DNA of 64,000 bases, from the NCBI RefSeq assembly GCF_018223345.1, contig NZ_CP073587.1:2391001-2455000 (forward strand). Direction: 5' to 3'. Position 1 is the stretch's first letter. Each line of letters starts with the position of its first letter. A model generated the notes under the pieces. It saw nothing but the letters and a program-made list of their open reading frames with translations. It ran no database searches and was not told the origin of the DNA. Below are positions 1 through 8,873 of the stretch, in pieces. Both the position numbers and the translations under genes were made by a program. This DNA comes from Shewanella yunxiaonensis (GTDB lineage Bacteria; Pseudomonadota; Gammaproteobacteria; Enterobacterales; Shewanellaceae).

Positions 1-1083
1 TAACAGCAACACCGCGCAACGATCCAATCCAATCCCATCTAGCATCCCTAGCAACGCGATTTGGATTACCTGATTAAAATCGGCTTTGTCCTGAGCTAAG
101 GATGTCAGCTGTCTGAGTTTCTCCAATAACCCACTGATATTGGGCTCTCGTATCTGATATTGCGGAGGGGACGCCAGCTCGTTTAATACGCCATTCTTCG
201 GCAAATATTCCATCAGCACTTTTGCACCATAGTCAGTTGTTAAACGCTGGGTATCTTCCAGACAATACTGCAAGCGCTTTTTAAACTCACCGGGAGTTAG
301 TTGCATCAGTTCGGCACATTGTTGCAGACGCCGTTGCAACTCGGCAGAGGAGTCTTCGCCGCCCGCCATCGCATCGCTGAGTTTATTGGCAAGAAAAATA
401 GTACGAACTTCTGGCGTGCGCGCATCAGGATTTACCAGTGACTTCATCAACAGTTCGCCTAGCCCCCAGTTTCTGGCGAGCCCCTGCGTCAGCTGATTAA
501 AGGAAATGCCCAAGTATTCACGAGTGGTCGTTAAACGACACATATTGTCACTGCACTTGTTTAACAAACTATCCAGTTCATCTGCCTGCTGACCAGCAGC
601 ACTCCAGAATGCACTTTCACCGAGTTGGTATAACAAGGCTGCGATAAATGCTTCTTCCTGCAGTTCCTCATCATGCTCAGCCAACATCATCTTGGTCAAC
701 ATGGCTGACTGAAAGGAATTGGCCATTAACTTAAGCAATCGATGATAAACAGACTCCGACATATTCTTGCTTTCCAGCAAGCTGGTCAGCAATTTCGCCG
801 TTATGCAGATATTGCGGATTACATCAAAGCCGAGCACAACAGCAGCACGACTTACCGTCGTCACCTGACTGATGCCTTTGTTGTAAATAGCACTATTAGC
901 CACCCGCAGCACCCGCGAAGTCAGGGCATTATCGTGCATAATACTGCGCCCCAAGACCCCCATCGAGGACACATCATCTTTCGCAAGCTGCTCGAGTGTG
1001 CGGATCATGGAACCAAGAGCAGGCATCTCCTGCTCACTGATACGACGCACCCAAAAATCCGCGCCTTGTGGATTTGTTTTCAA
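1..1083 (-). CDS. HDOD-domain protein (3' end outside window)
   Basis: The frame is open from a TTG at 1083 to the window edge (361 codons seen, stop not reached). An in-frame stop lies just upstream of the TTG, and an AAGGT element sits about 7 nt before it, which fixes the start. Residues about 20-210 read as an HDOD domain (helical, HD-GYP-related fold without the metal ligands), with the typical stretches DNALTSRVLRVANSA and AAVVLGFDVIRN. The remainder is helical and ends entering a possible GAF-like segment (ALLGMLDGIGLDRCAVLL). HDOD proteins act in signalling and regulatory networks; the specific role here is unknown. It lies downstream of aceA on the same strand but is separated from it by a terminator. 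Confidence 0.8.
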   Translation of the reverse strand, partial: MKTNPQGADFWVRRISEQEMPALGSMIRTLEQLAKDDVSSMGVLGRSIMHDNALTSRVLRVANSAIYNKGISQVTTVSRAAVVLGFDVIRNICITAKLLTSLLESKNMSESVYHRLLKLMANSFQSAMLTKMMLAEHDEELQEEAFIAALLYQLGESAFWSAAGQQADELDSLLNKCSDNMCRLTTTREYLGISFNQLTQGLARNWGLGELLMKSLVNPDARTPEVRTIFLANKLSDAMAGGEDSSAELQRRLQQCAELMQLTPGEFKKRLQYCLEDTQRLTTDYGAKVLMEYLPKNGVLNELASPPQYQIREPNISGLLEKLRQLTSLAQDKADFNQVIQIALLGMLDGIGLDRCAVLLL

Positions 1084-1212
1084 CGCATTACCTTCAGGGA
1101 AAGATTATCCGGCAAATTCAATACCGGTTTATTGTTGTATAAACATAACTCACGCTGCAGCAATTTACATTCAAGTAACAGAAATTTTCCTGAAATTTCA
1201 GCGGGTATGAAC

Positions 1213-1236
1213 AAAAAAGCGGCGCAAAAGCGCCGC
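1213..1236 (-). terminator. Rho-independent terminator of aceBA
   Basis: The 7-bp stem GCGGCGC/GCGCCGC with an AAAA loop is followed, in the leftward direction, by a run of six T. It lies 22 nt beyond the aceA stop and ends the aceBA transcript. Confidence 0.85.
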
Positions 1237-1257
1237 TCGGCATACACGATAAAGGAC

Positions 1258-2580
1258 TCAGAACTGCGCTTCCTCTGTTGATCCCGTGAGCGCCGTTACC
1301 GAAGAGCTACCGCCCTGGATAACATTGGTGACTTTATCAAAGTAACCGGTACCCACTTCCTGTTGATGTGCCACAAAGGTGTAGCCTTTTTCAGCGGCGG
1401 CAAATTCAGGCTGTTGAACTTTTTCCACGTAGTGTTTCATACCTTCGCCACGGGCATATTCGTATGCCAGATCGAACATGTTGAACCACATATTATGGAT
1501 CCCCGCCAACGTAATGAACTGATATTTATAGCCCATATCCGACAAGGCCTGCTGGAAACGTGCGATGGTGGCATCATCCAAGTTTTTCTTCCAGTTAAAG
1601 GACGGTGAGCAGTTGTAGGCTAACAGCTTGCCGGGGAACTTGGCATGAATTGCCTCAGCAAAGCGACGCGCCTCCTCAAGATCTGGCTTCGCCGTTTCAC
1701 ACCATACCAAGTCAGCGTAAGGGCAATATGCCAAACCGCGAGCAATCGCCTGCTCAAGTCCCGCGCGCACCCGGTAAAACCCTTCGGAGGTACGCTCACC
1801 AGTGATAAAGTCACTATCATATGGATCACAATCAGAGGTCAGCAGATCCGCCGCATTGGCATCTGTACGGGCAATGACTAAGGTTTCCACTCCCGCCACA
1901 TCTGCGGCCAGTCTTGCCGCCACCAGCTTCTGTACCGCTTCCTGCGTCGGCACCAACACCTTACCGCCCATATGACCGCATTTTTTAACTGAAGCAAGCT
2001 GGTCCTCAAAATGGACCCCGGCAGCCCCTGCTTCAATCATCGACTTCATCAGTTCATAGGCGTTGAGCACGCCACCGAAACCGGCTTCAGCATCGGCTAT
2101 AATCGGTAAAAAATAATCGGTAAATCCTTGTTCACCAGGATTGCCCCCTTGACTCCACTGGATCTGATCTGCCCGGCGAAACGCATTATTGATCCTGGAG
2201 ACAACCGCAGGTACCGAGTTTGCTGGATACAGAGACTGGTCAGGATACATAGTGCTTGCGAGGTTAGCATCTGCCGCTACCTGCCATCCTGACAGATAAA
2301 TGGCTTCAATTCCTGCCTTAGCCTGCTGTACGGCCTGCCCCCCAGTCAAAGCCCCAAGGGAGTTGACGTACCCTTTTCGGGCACTGCCATTCACCAGCGA
2401 CCAGAGCTTCGCGGCCCCCATTTTAGCCATGGTATTTTCTGGCACGACTGAACCACGTAATGCCACCACTTCCTCTGCGGTATAAGGTCTGCATACGCCT
2501 TTCCAACGTGGATTCTTGGCCCAATCCTGCTTCAAGGCATCAATTTGCGCTTGACGATTCATTTGGCTTGCCTCAGTCAT
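1258..2580 (-). CDS. aceA: Isocitrate lyase
   Basis: AceA cleaves isocitrate to glyoxylate and succinate, the first step of the cytoplasmic glyoxylate shunt used for growth on acetate and fatty acids. The isocitrate lyase signature KKCGH (about residues 199-203) with its catalytic Cys is present, as are FEDQ and the C-terminal region expected of the family. At 440 aa it is the usual length. I chose the ATG at 2580 because GAGGAG sits 7 nt upstream; an in-frame GTG at 2595 overlaps that ribosome binding site and is unlikely. It lies 78 nt downstream of aceB on the same strand, in the standard aceBA order, and is followed by a strong terminator. Confidence 0.97.
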   Translation of the reverse strand: MTEASQMNRQAQIDALKQDWAKNPRWKGVCRPYTAEEVVALRGSVVPENTMAKMGAAKLWSLVNGSARKGYVNSLGALTGGQAVQQAKAGIEAIYLSGWQVAADANLASTMYPDQSLYPANSVPAVVSRINNAFRRADQIQWSQGGNPGEQGFTDYFLPIIADAEAGFGGVLNAYELMKSMIEAGAAGVHFEDQLASVKKCGHMGGKVLVPTQEAVQKLVAARLAADVAGVETLVIARTDANAADLLTSDCDPYDSDFITGERTSEGFYRVRAGLEQAIARGLAYCPYADLVWCETAKPDLEEARRFAEAIHAKFPGKLLAYNCSPSFNWKKNLDDATIARFQQALSDMGYKYQFITLAGIHNMWFNMFDLAYEYARGEGMKHYVEKVQQPEFAAAEKGYTFVAHQQEVGTGYFDKVTNVIQGGSSSVTALTGSTEEAQF

Positions 2581-2658
2581 CTTTACACTCCTCACAAGTT
2601 TGCATCGGCCCCAACCGATGTTTGAAGTTACGGGCTGAGCCCAGTCAATTGATACAGG

Positions 2659-4284
2659 TTATGCTGTTAGTAACCGGTAACCCGGTAGTGTTAAGAAATC
2701 CACCAACTCATCAGCAGTGGTGATTTCTTCCAACAAGGAAGCCGCCTGGATAAAACGGCCGTGGGTAAAGCGCTGTTCTCCGACTTCTTTTTTCACAGCG
2801 GCCAGCTCTTCTGTGAGCATGTTGCAGAACAACTCTTTGGTCACCAGTTTGCCATTGCTCAACGACTTACCGTGACGGATCCATTGCCAAATGGACGTGC
2901 GGCTAATTTCTGCGGTAGCGGCATCTTCCATCAGACCATAGATAGGTACACAACCATTGCCACCGATCCAGGCTTCGATGTACTGCAATGCAATACGAAT
3001 GTTCAGACGCATCCCCTCTTCAGTGCGACTCCCATCACAAGGTGCCAACAATTCTGCCGCGAGTATCGGAGCGTCAACATCACGGGTGATATGCAGCTGG
3101 TTGGGTCTTTCCTTGCCGATGTAATCATCAAAAATTTCCAGTGCAATCTGCGCTAAGCCAGGATGAGCAATCCAGGTACCGTCATGGCCGTTGCGCGCTT
3201 CCAATTCCTTATCGGCACGTACTCGTTCCAATACTTTAGCGTTGACCTCAGGATCTTTTGCCGGAATAAAGGCAGCCATTCCGCCCATTGCCAGTGCCCC
3301 ACGCTTATGGCAGGTTTTGATCAATAATCGGGAATAGGCGCTGAGAAATGGTTTATCCATCCCCACCTGTTGCCGATCTGGCAACACGCGATCGGCATGA
3401 TTTTTAAGTGTTTTGATATAGCTGAAGATATAGTCCCAACGACCGCAGTTCAGAGCGACAATGTTAGAGCGAAGTTCATAGAGAATTTCATCCATCTCAA
3501 ACACTGCTGGTAAAGTTTCAATCAAACAGGTGCATTTGATCGTGCCCGGCTGCAGACACAAACGCTCTTCTACAAAAGCAAACACCTTGGCCCACCAACG
3601 CGCTTCCAGGTGACTTTCCAGCTTGGGGATATAGAAGTATGGACCACTGCCCTTTGCCAACAGCTGACGGTAGTTGTGGAAGAAGTACATGCTGAAGTCA
3701 AACAGACAACCGGGGATTGGTTTACCATTAAACAACAGATGTTCTTCCGGAAGATGAAGTCCTCTTACACGTGCCACCAGCACCGCAGGATCATCACATA
3801 ACTGATAATGCTTACCGGTTTCCGGTGCGGTATATTCGATCTCTCCGCGTACCGCATCCTGAAGATTCACCTGCCCCTGAATAAGTTTTTCCCAACTTGG
3901 GGCCAACGAATCTTCAAAGTCCGCCATGAAGACTTTTACGCCGGCATTTAACGCATTAATGATCATCTTGCGGTCGACCGGACCGGTAATTTCCACGCGC
4001 CGGTCGAGCAGATCTTTCGGGATGCCTCTAATTTTCCAGTCACTATCTCTTATCGATTGTGTATCCGGTAAAAAGTCCGGCAACGCACCAGCGTCGATAC
4101 TTTGCTGACGCTGCTTTCGCCGCGCCAGCAAAGTATCAACTTCCGCAGCAAATTCCTGACAAAGTGCCTGTAGTAATGCACATGCTCCTTCGGTTAATAC
4201 CCGTTCCTGACCAGTAATAGGGTTTGCTTTAATCTCCAAGCTACTACTCGCAGCAGTGGATGGGCGTTCAGCAGTCTGTTGCAT
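2659..4284 (-). CDS. aceB: Malate synthase A
   Basis: AceB condenses glyoxylate with acetyl-CoA to malate, the second step of the glyoxylate shunt. At 541 aa it has the length of the A-type enzyme (G-type enzymes are over 700 aa). The conserved block RRVEITGPVDRKMIINALN, then VFMADFEDSLAP, is at about residues 95-135, and CGRWDYIFSYIK and GMAAFIPAKDP follow in the TIM barrel. It is the first gene of aceBA. Upstream lies a 577-bp AT-rich region with two dyads that are candidate operators, so this operon is probably controlled from there. Confidence 0.97.
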   Translation of the reverse strand: MQQTAERPSTAASSSLEIKANPITGQERVLTEGACALLQALCQEFAAEVDTLLARRKQRQQSIDAGALPDFLPDTQSIRDSDWKIRGIPKDLLDRRVEITGPVDRKMIINALNAGVKVFMADFEDSLAPSWEKLIQGQVNLQDAVRGEIEYTAPETGKHYQLCDDPAVLVARVRGLHLPEEHLLFNGKPIPGCLFDFSMYFFHNYRQLLAKGSGPYFYIPKLESHLEARWWAKVFAFVEERLCLQPGTIKCTCLIETLPAVFEMDEILYELRSNIVALNCGRWDYIFSYIKTLKNHADRVLPDRQQVGMDKPFLSAYSRLLIKTCHKRGALAMGGMAAFIPAKDPEVNAKVLERVRADKELEARNGHDGTWIAHPGLAQIALEIFDDYIGKERPNQLHITRDVDAPILAAELLAPCDGSRTEEGMRLNIRIALQYIEAWIGGNGCVPIYGLMEDAATAEISRTSIWQWIRHGKSLSNGKLVTKELFCNMLTEELAAVKKEVGEQRFTHGRFIQAASLLEEITTADELVDFLTLPGYRLLTA

Positions 4285-4724
4285 TGGCAGCCTCCAGGTT
4301 TGAAAAATCTCAGCTATAAAACTTTCATATGTTCTTTTAAGACCAAAACCTAGCGATAAAAAATAGACAATGCAATAGCCAAAAAGTCATAGATAAATAT
4401 GATATCCATCAAAAAAATTGGTATGACCAAAATAAGAAAAGGCATTGATAATATTGTTTTATATGGTTTTATTTTTAATTATTTATGTAATGCAAAAAAG
4501 ATGGTGAAATTTGTCAGACTTCTTTACCAGTTTTAGTTATTTGTTATATATAACGTAATTAAATTACAATAGTAATTTATAATTTACGCTTAAATTACCG
4601 ATATCGAAGAGTTTAATGAAAAGATGCCGTCATAAATTGACCACTAAGGAAGGCATAAAATCATATTGAAAACATTATGTTATATTAAATTCAGCGACTA
4701 CGGCATTAAAACAAACGTTTTAAA

Positions 4725-4740
4725 TTGACGTTGACGTCAA
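4725..4740. promoter_or_regulatory. Inverted repeat, MerR/LiuR-like operator candidate
   Basis: TTGACGT-TG-ACGTCAA is a perfect dyad with 7-bp arms and a 2-bp spacer. From memory it resembles sites of LiuR, the MerR-type regulator of branched-chain amino acid and acyl-CoA catabolism in Shewanella, whose regulon has been linked to the glyoxylate shunt. That assignment is inference. Confidence 0.4.
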
Positions 4741-4790
4741 CTTGATCAGGTTAATGCAAAAGAGTTATGCCGTGAATACTGTGATTAGAT

Positions 4791-4807
4791 CGTCAACAAA
4801 GTTGACG
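4791..4807. promoter_or_regulatory. Second TTGACG inverted repeat
   Basis: CGTCAAC-AAA-GTTGACG is a perfect 7-bp dyad using the same half-site word as the dyad at 4725 but in the opposite arrangement. It is 54 nt before the end of the Kef-type gene. It could be a second operator or a small hairpin; it has no T-run on either side typical of a terminator. Confidence 0.35.
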
Positions 4808-4861
4808 AATTTGGTAAGTACAAAAATTTTTTATAAAAATCGTTAAAAAGCACCGAGATCC

Positions 4862-6634
4862 TTAAATCCCCTTATCACGGTCAGCACGCATCAGGGACTC
4901 TAATTCCGCTTTACCTTCATTGGATATGCGGATCAACGCTTTCAAATCATCCTTATGTTCTGCACCGGCAACGACTTGCGCTTTATCATGCTCCGCAAAT
5001 ATACGTACCCGTTCAGAGGCTTGAACCTGGGACATACCCAGAGTTTGTAGCACACTCTCACTGGCACTTAGCGCAGAGCCAAAGGTTTCACGAAATACCC
5101 GAGTCACACCCATATTCATCAATCGATAGGCATGGTTACGGTCACGGGCACGAGCCACAATAGTGACATGCGGGAAATGAGTCTGTACTTGATTGACTAT
5201 CTCTAGCGAATCATCGACTGAATCAACAGTGATCAGTATTACTCTGGCTTTGGTGAGTCCGGCAGAAAGCAGCATATCCAATCTTTTAGCGTCACCAAAA
5301 TACACCTCACTGCCGAATTGCCTTACCACATCCACATGACGTGCATCTTTATCTAATGCCACAAACGGGATGCCTGTGGATGCCAATATACGGCCGGTAA
5401 TTTGCCCCATTCGGCCAAATCCGGCGATGACGACTTCACTTTCACCAGGATCAATAACATCCGCCAAGCGATTATGATCTTCGGCAGGCTTGCCCGTGGC
5501 ACGAAACGCACGGAGCAAGTAGGGAGTCACCGCCATCGACAGCCCGATCACCAATACCAGGGCCTGGCTTAACTCCTGGGATAATAGTCCTGACAGATGC
5601 GCTTGAGATAACAACACAAATGCAAATTCACCACCTTCAGCAAGAATCAAACCTAATGCCACGCTACTGCGCCAAGCATGGCGACGCAGCTTGCCAAGTA
5701 GAACCAACACTAATGTCTTAATCGCCAGCATTGCCAGCAATATACCTAACAACAACAACGGTTCTTTTAGCAGTAGGCTGAGATCCATACTCATGCCGAC
5801 CGCCATAAAGAACAGTCCCAAGAGCAATCCTTTAAATGGATCTATATCGGTTTCCAGCTGATGGCGATAACTGGAGTTGGCCAGCAGAACCCCCGCAAGG
5901 AATGCGCCCATGCCCGATGACAAACCTAGCCACGCCATCAAGGCAGCACTTCCCATCACCAATAACAATGAAAAAGCAGTCAGCACTTCGCGAACACCGC
6001 TCGCAGCAACCAGTTGCAGCAACCGAGGCAATAAGTACTTGCCCATAAGCAGAAAACCTAATAGTGCAACACAGGTCCAATACCAAGGTACGGCACGATG
6101 TCCGGCATCAGCAGCATTGGGGGCAAGGTATGCTGTCAGCAGCAACATGGGAATAACAGCCAAATCCTGCATCAACAGGACGCCAAACGCATCACGACCA
6201 ACAGGCGTGGTCAGTAAGCGCTGATCGGTCATCAGTTGTACTGCGAATGCTGTCGAGGACAAAGATAATGCCGCGCCGATGATAATCGCTGCAGGCCATG
6301 AAAGCCCTACATATGCGGAAAAAATAGCGACTGCGGCCCAGGACAATAATAACTGTCCACTGCCAAGGCCAAAAATGGCGCTGCGAAGTTCCCACAGTTT
6401 TCCCGGGCTAAGCTGTAACCCCATCATAAACAGCATTAACACCACCCCAAATTCAGCGAAATGTAACACTGACTGTGGCTCAGACACCACGCCAATGCCT
6501 GCGGGGCCTAAGATCACGCCTGCGGCCAGATAAGACAAAATGGGGCCGACCCCAAAACGCTTGCCAAGCGGTACTAATACAACACCCGCTAACAGAAAAA
6601 GTAGGGTCGAGATTAATATGTTGTCCTGTTCCAT
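4862..6634 (-). CDS. CPA2-family K+/H+ antiporter (KefB/KefC type)
   Basis: An inner-membrane monovalent cation:proton antiporter of 590 aa, the usual Kef length. Residues about 5-380 are hydrophobic with 12-13 predicted membrane segments and typical motifs (GPILSYLAAGVILGP near the N-terminus; LMQDLAVIP). A short linker leads to a TrkA-N/RCK nucleotide-binding domain starting at VVIAGFGRMGQ (about 403), whose glycine motif binds NAD(H) or glutathione conjugates in KefC. The C-terminal tail is short. Kef systems protect against electrophiles by K+ efflux and cytoplasmic acidification. No ancillary kefF/kefG gene is next to it, so the exact ion and gating ligand are not known. Confidence 0.85.
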   Translation of the reverse strand: MEQDNILISTLLFLLAGVVLVPLGKRFGVGPILSYLAAGVILGPAGIGVVSEPQSVLHFAEFGVVLMLFMMGLQLSPGKLWELRSAIFGLGSGQLLLSWAAVAIFSAYVGLSWPAAIIIGAALSLSSTAFAVQLMTDQRLLTTPVGRDAFGVLLMQDLAVIPMLLLTAYLAPNAADAGHRAVPWYWTCVALLGFLLMGKYLLPRLLQLVAASGVREVLTAFSLLLVMGSAALMAWLGLSSGMGAFLAGVLLANSSYRHQLETDIDPFKGLLLGLFFMAVGMSMDLSLLLKEPLLLLGILLAMLAIKTLVLVLLGKLRRHAWRSSVALGLILAEGGEFAFVLLSQAHLSGLLSQELSQALVLVIGLSMAVTPYLLRAFRATGKPAEDHNRLADVIDPGESEVVIAGFGRMGQITGRILASTGIPFVALDKDARHVDVVRQFGSEVYFGDAKRLDMLLSAGLTKARVILITVDSVDDSLEIVNQVQTHFPHVTIVARARDRNHAYRLMNMGVTRVFRETFGSALSASESVLQTLGMSQVQASERVRIFAEHDKAQVVAGAEHKDDLKALIRISNEGKAELESLMRADRDKGI

Positions 6635-6861
6635 CAGGATTCCTTATGACAGCAAAGTATGGGGTGAGACAGCGGATCAACAGCAATCGCTAACAACAGG
6701 TCGCACGCAAATACAGAAATATTTGGCACCAGGTGACGAGCACTAAGATATGTGATTAACGTGGCCAAAGCTGCAATTTCAGTAAAGGCCTTTGGAGAGC
6801 TTCAGTATAAGCGCATTGCCAGCGGATAATAAATGCTTAATTAAGGTTTAATGCATTTGGT

Positions 6862-8658
6862 TCAGTTACTGAACGCCTCGGTCATATTCAGCAAGTCAGG
6901 TTGGGTTTCTGGGGCGCCACCAACGGTGTTACCTCCAGTGTCTTTGGCAACGTTCATCGCGTGGTGGGCACGGTTAATCAACGGCTCCAAACTGAGGTCA
7001 TCTTCAGTTCGGCAACTGACGCCGACACTCGCAGTTGCAGTAAATTGATGACCACTGCGATTGCTGGAGATGTCGGCAATTGCCAGACGGAGTTTGTCGG
7101 CCAGGGATAGCGCATCTTTTGCAGTGGCATCAGGCAAAATCACAAGAAACTGCTGCCCACCGTTACGTGCAAAAATAGATTTCCGAGGCAGTAATGGTGA
7201 CAAAGTTTCCGCAATCCGACAGAGCATCCAATCACCGGTACCAAAGCCAAAACTGTCGTTTATCACTTTGAAATTATCCAGTGCTAACACCAGAACACTG
7301 AAATCCCGGTTCTGACTCATTGCCTGAACAAAACTGATATCGCCCATGGATTGAGCTGCAGCTCGGTTATATATCCCCGTCAGAAGGTCGTGACGTGACA
7401 GCCTCATATAACGCTGTTTCTGTTGCCAGCCCCAATAGGCAAAACCAGCCAACATGACCATGACAACGCTAAGTAAACTCACGAACATGACCATATTGTT
7501 GTGCTCCTTTTCCCGTAGCATTTCACGAGTAAGCAGCAGTTCACGTTCTTTATTTAATAACTTAAGTTCTTGTTCTCGTTCATTAGCACTGAAGTGAGCA
7601 GCTTGATAGGCCAACGCTTTTACGCGATTTTCGTCAAACAACTTGCCGCTGATATCCAGATATTGTTGCTGATATGCGAATGCCTTTTCAAACTCCGACT
7701 TGCCAGCCGCCACGTCCGCGAGCACCTTTAGCGCTTCACTTCTGGCTTCCATATTACTGCTGTCGTCTTTAGCTTCCAGCACGTTGAGCGCCATGAATTC
7801 CGCTTCCTTTTTATCTCCGAGCGCTAAATCAACCTTCGCCAATAAAGCACTGGTACTGATAATTTCAGTCGCGAAATTAAACTTTTGATACTGCGCCAAT
7901 GAAATGCGGAAATATTTTTGGGCAGTATGATTGTCGCCGAGCATACTGGCGGTATCAGCGAGACCTTTGTTAATCATGGGGACAATTAATGAGTAGCCGT
8001 GTTGGGTGCAGTAGCCCAGTCCCTCCTGTAAGCTCTCATTAGCTTGCTTCAACAAGCCCCTTCCGCTTTGAGACATCGCCAGTAAAAAGATCCCATAACA
8101 ACGTGCCTTGGTATCTTTTTGCTCTTCAGCGAGGTCCAAAATGCGAGAAGCATACAACCCCATTTCATCGTATGCGCCTAACTCATCATACAAATTTGCA
8201 ATGCGGAAATAGGAATCACGTTTTTCAACCGGATCGTCGACTTTTTCAAGTAATGCTAAATTGCGCCCCATCACGATCAACGCATCCCGATACCGCCGCA
8301 AGCCAATGAGACAAACAGCACGATAATTGTATATCTGACTTAAATATCGGGGAGCACTTATCTTGGCTTCTGCTTTATCAAGATATGCCAGTGCATCATC
8401 AAACTTACCGCTGAAAATCTTGCTGATGGCGGAGGAAATTAATAATCGAGTGGCTTGTTCTGAGGTAAAGGAGCCAATACGCGGCGTCAATAAATCAATT
8501 TGCTTTTGTGCAGCAGTGACGTCAGTTTTTTGTATCTGCTCTAATTTTCCGAGCTCGATATCGATGTTATCGATCGGGGCGGCCGACAGCCTACCGCCCC
8601 CCATGAGCAGTAAAAGACAGAAAACTAAACCTAATCGCGGTCTATAGTTTATTACCAT
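6862..8658 (-). CDS. TPR sensor protein with degenerate GGDEF domain
   Basis: The order is an N-terminal signal peptide (about 1-27), an all-helical TPR-like periplasmic region (about 30-370), one membrane segment (about 392-412, hydrophobic run MFVSLLSVVMVMLAGFAYW) and a cytoplasmic GGDEF domain (about 425-580). The active-site loop reads GGQQF (about residues 500-504) instead of GG[DE]EF, so both acidic residues are replaced by Gln. The allosteric RxxD site is also not seen. It is therefore probably not a diguanylate cyclase but a c-di-GMP or GTP binding, or purely regulatory, protein. Its start overlaps the 3' end of sonA by 17 bp, which makes it the third gene of the sonM-sonA operon. Confidence 0.8.
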   Translation of the reverse strand: MVINYRPRLGLVFCLLLLMGGGRLSAAPIDNIDIELGKLEQIQKTDVTAAQKQIDLLTPRIGSFTSEQATRLLISSAISKIFSGKFDDALAYLDKAEAKISAPRYLSQIYNYRAVCLIGLRRYRDALIVMGRNLALLEKVDDPVEKRDSYFRIANLYDELGAYDEMGLYASRILDLAEEQKDTKARCYGIFLLAMSQSGRGLLKQANESLQEGLGYCTQHGYSLIVPMINKGLADTASMLGDNHTAQKYFRISLAQYQKFNFATEIISTSALLAKVDLALGDKKEAEFMALNVLEAKDDSSNMEARSEALKVLADVAAGKSEFEKAFAYQQQYLDISGKLFDENRVKALAYQAAHFSANEREQELKLLNKERELLLTREMLREKEHNNMVMFVSLLSVVMVMLAGFAYWGWQQKQRYMRLSRHDLLTGIYNRAAAQSMGDISFVQAMSQNRDFSVLVLALDNFKVINDSFGFGTGDWMLCRIAETLSPLLPRKSIFARNGGQQFLVILPDATAKDALSLADKLRLAIADISSNRSGHQFTATASVGVSCRTEDDLSLEPLINRAHHAMNVAKDTGGNTVGGAPETQPDLLNMTEAFSN

Positions 8659-8854
8659 GATTCACTAACAGAAACGGGATCGTATCATCACCGACTAAAG
8701 CCTTTAATGCTGAACTATCTTGATTCATCACTGCGTCCGCATAGATACCCTGGAGGCCACTTTGAGCCAACACCGCATTGGGGTTCGCATAATACGCTTG
8801 ACGAAAACACGCGTCTTCACCCATCTTCGTTAAAAAACTCTGTAGCGCTTCCAT
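8642..8854 (-). CDS. sonA: Split borosin precursor peptide (SonA-like)
   Basis: A 70-aa protein with a helical N-terminal borosin binding domain (about 1-53) and a short C-terminal core. By recall of the Shewanella oneidensis SonA/SonM system, such precursors are backbone N-methylated in trans near the C-terminus. The tail here, IPFLLVNHGNKL, aligns with the S. oneidensis tail around its HGN motif, which points to Leu62 and Val64 as methylated positions (inference). A strong ribosome binding site, AAGGAGG, lies 5 nt before the ATG. It is 19 nt downstream of sonM and overlaps the next gene by 17 bp. The final product and function are unknown. Confidence 0.88.
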   Translation of the reverse strand: MEALQSFLTKMGEDACFRQAYYANPNAVLAQSGLQGIYADAVMNQDSSALKALVGDDTIPFLLVNHGNKL

Positions 8855-8873
8855 AACACCTCCTTATGTGTGA

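Larger units (their letters stand above)
4285..4861. promoter_or_regulatory. Long AT-rich region upstream of aceB
   Basis: No credible gene is present. The only downstream gene is aceB (leftward), so this is its promoter region or contains a long leader. The stretch about 4380-4620 is very AT-rich. Two dyads built from the word TTGACG/CGTCAA lie at 4725-4740 and 4791-4807, far (over 440 bp) from the aceB start. Confidence 0.6.

Noticed and set aside
742..1281. Rightward open frame of 179 codons near the left end
   Set aside because: It lies opposite the HDOD frame and the aceA terminator, and its translation has no family-like pattern.
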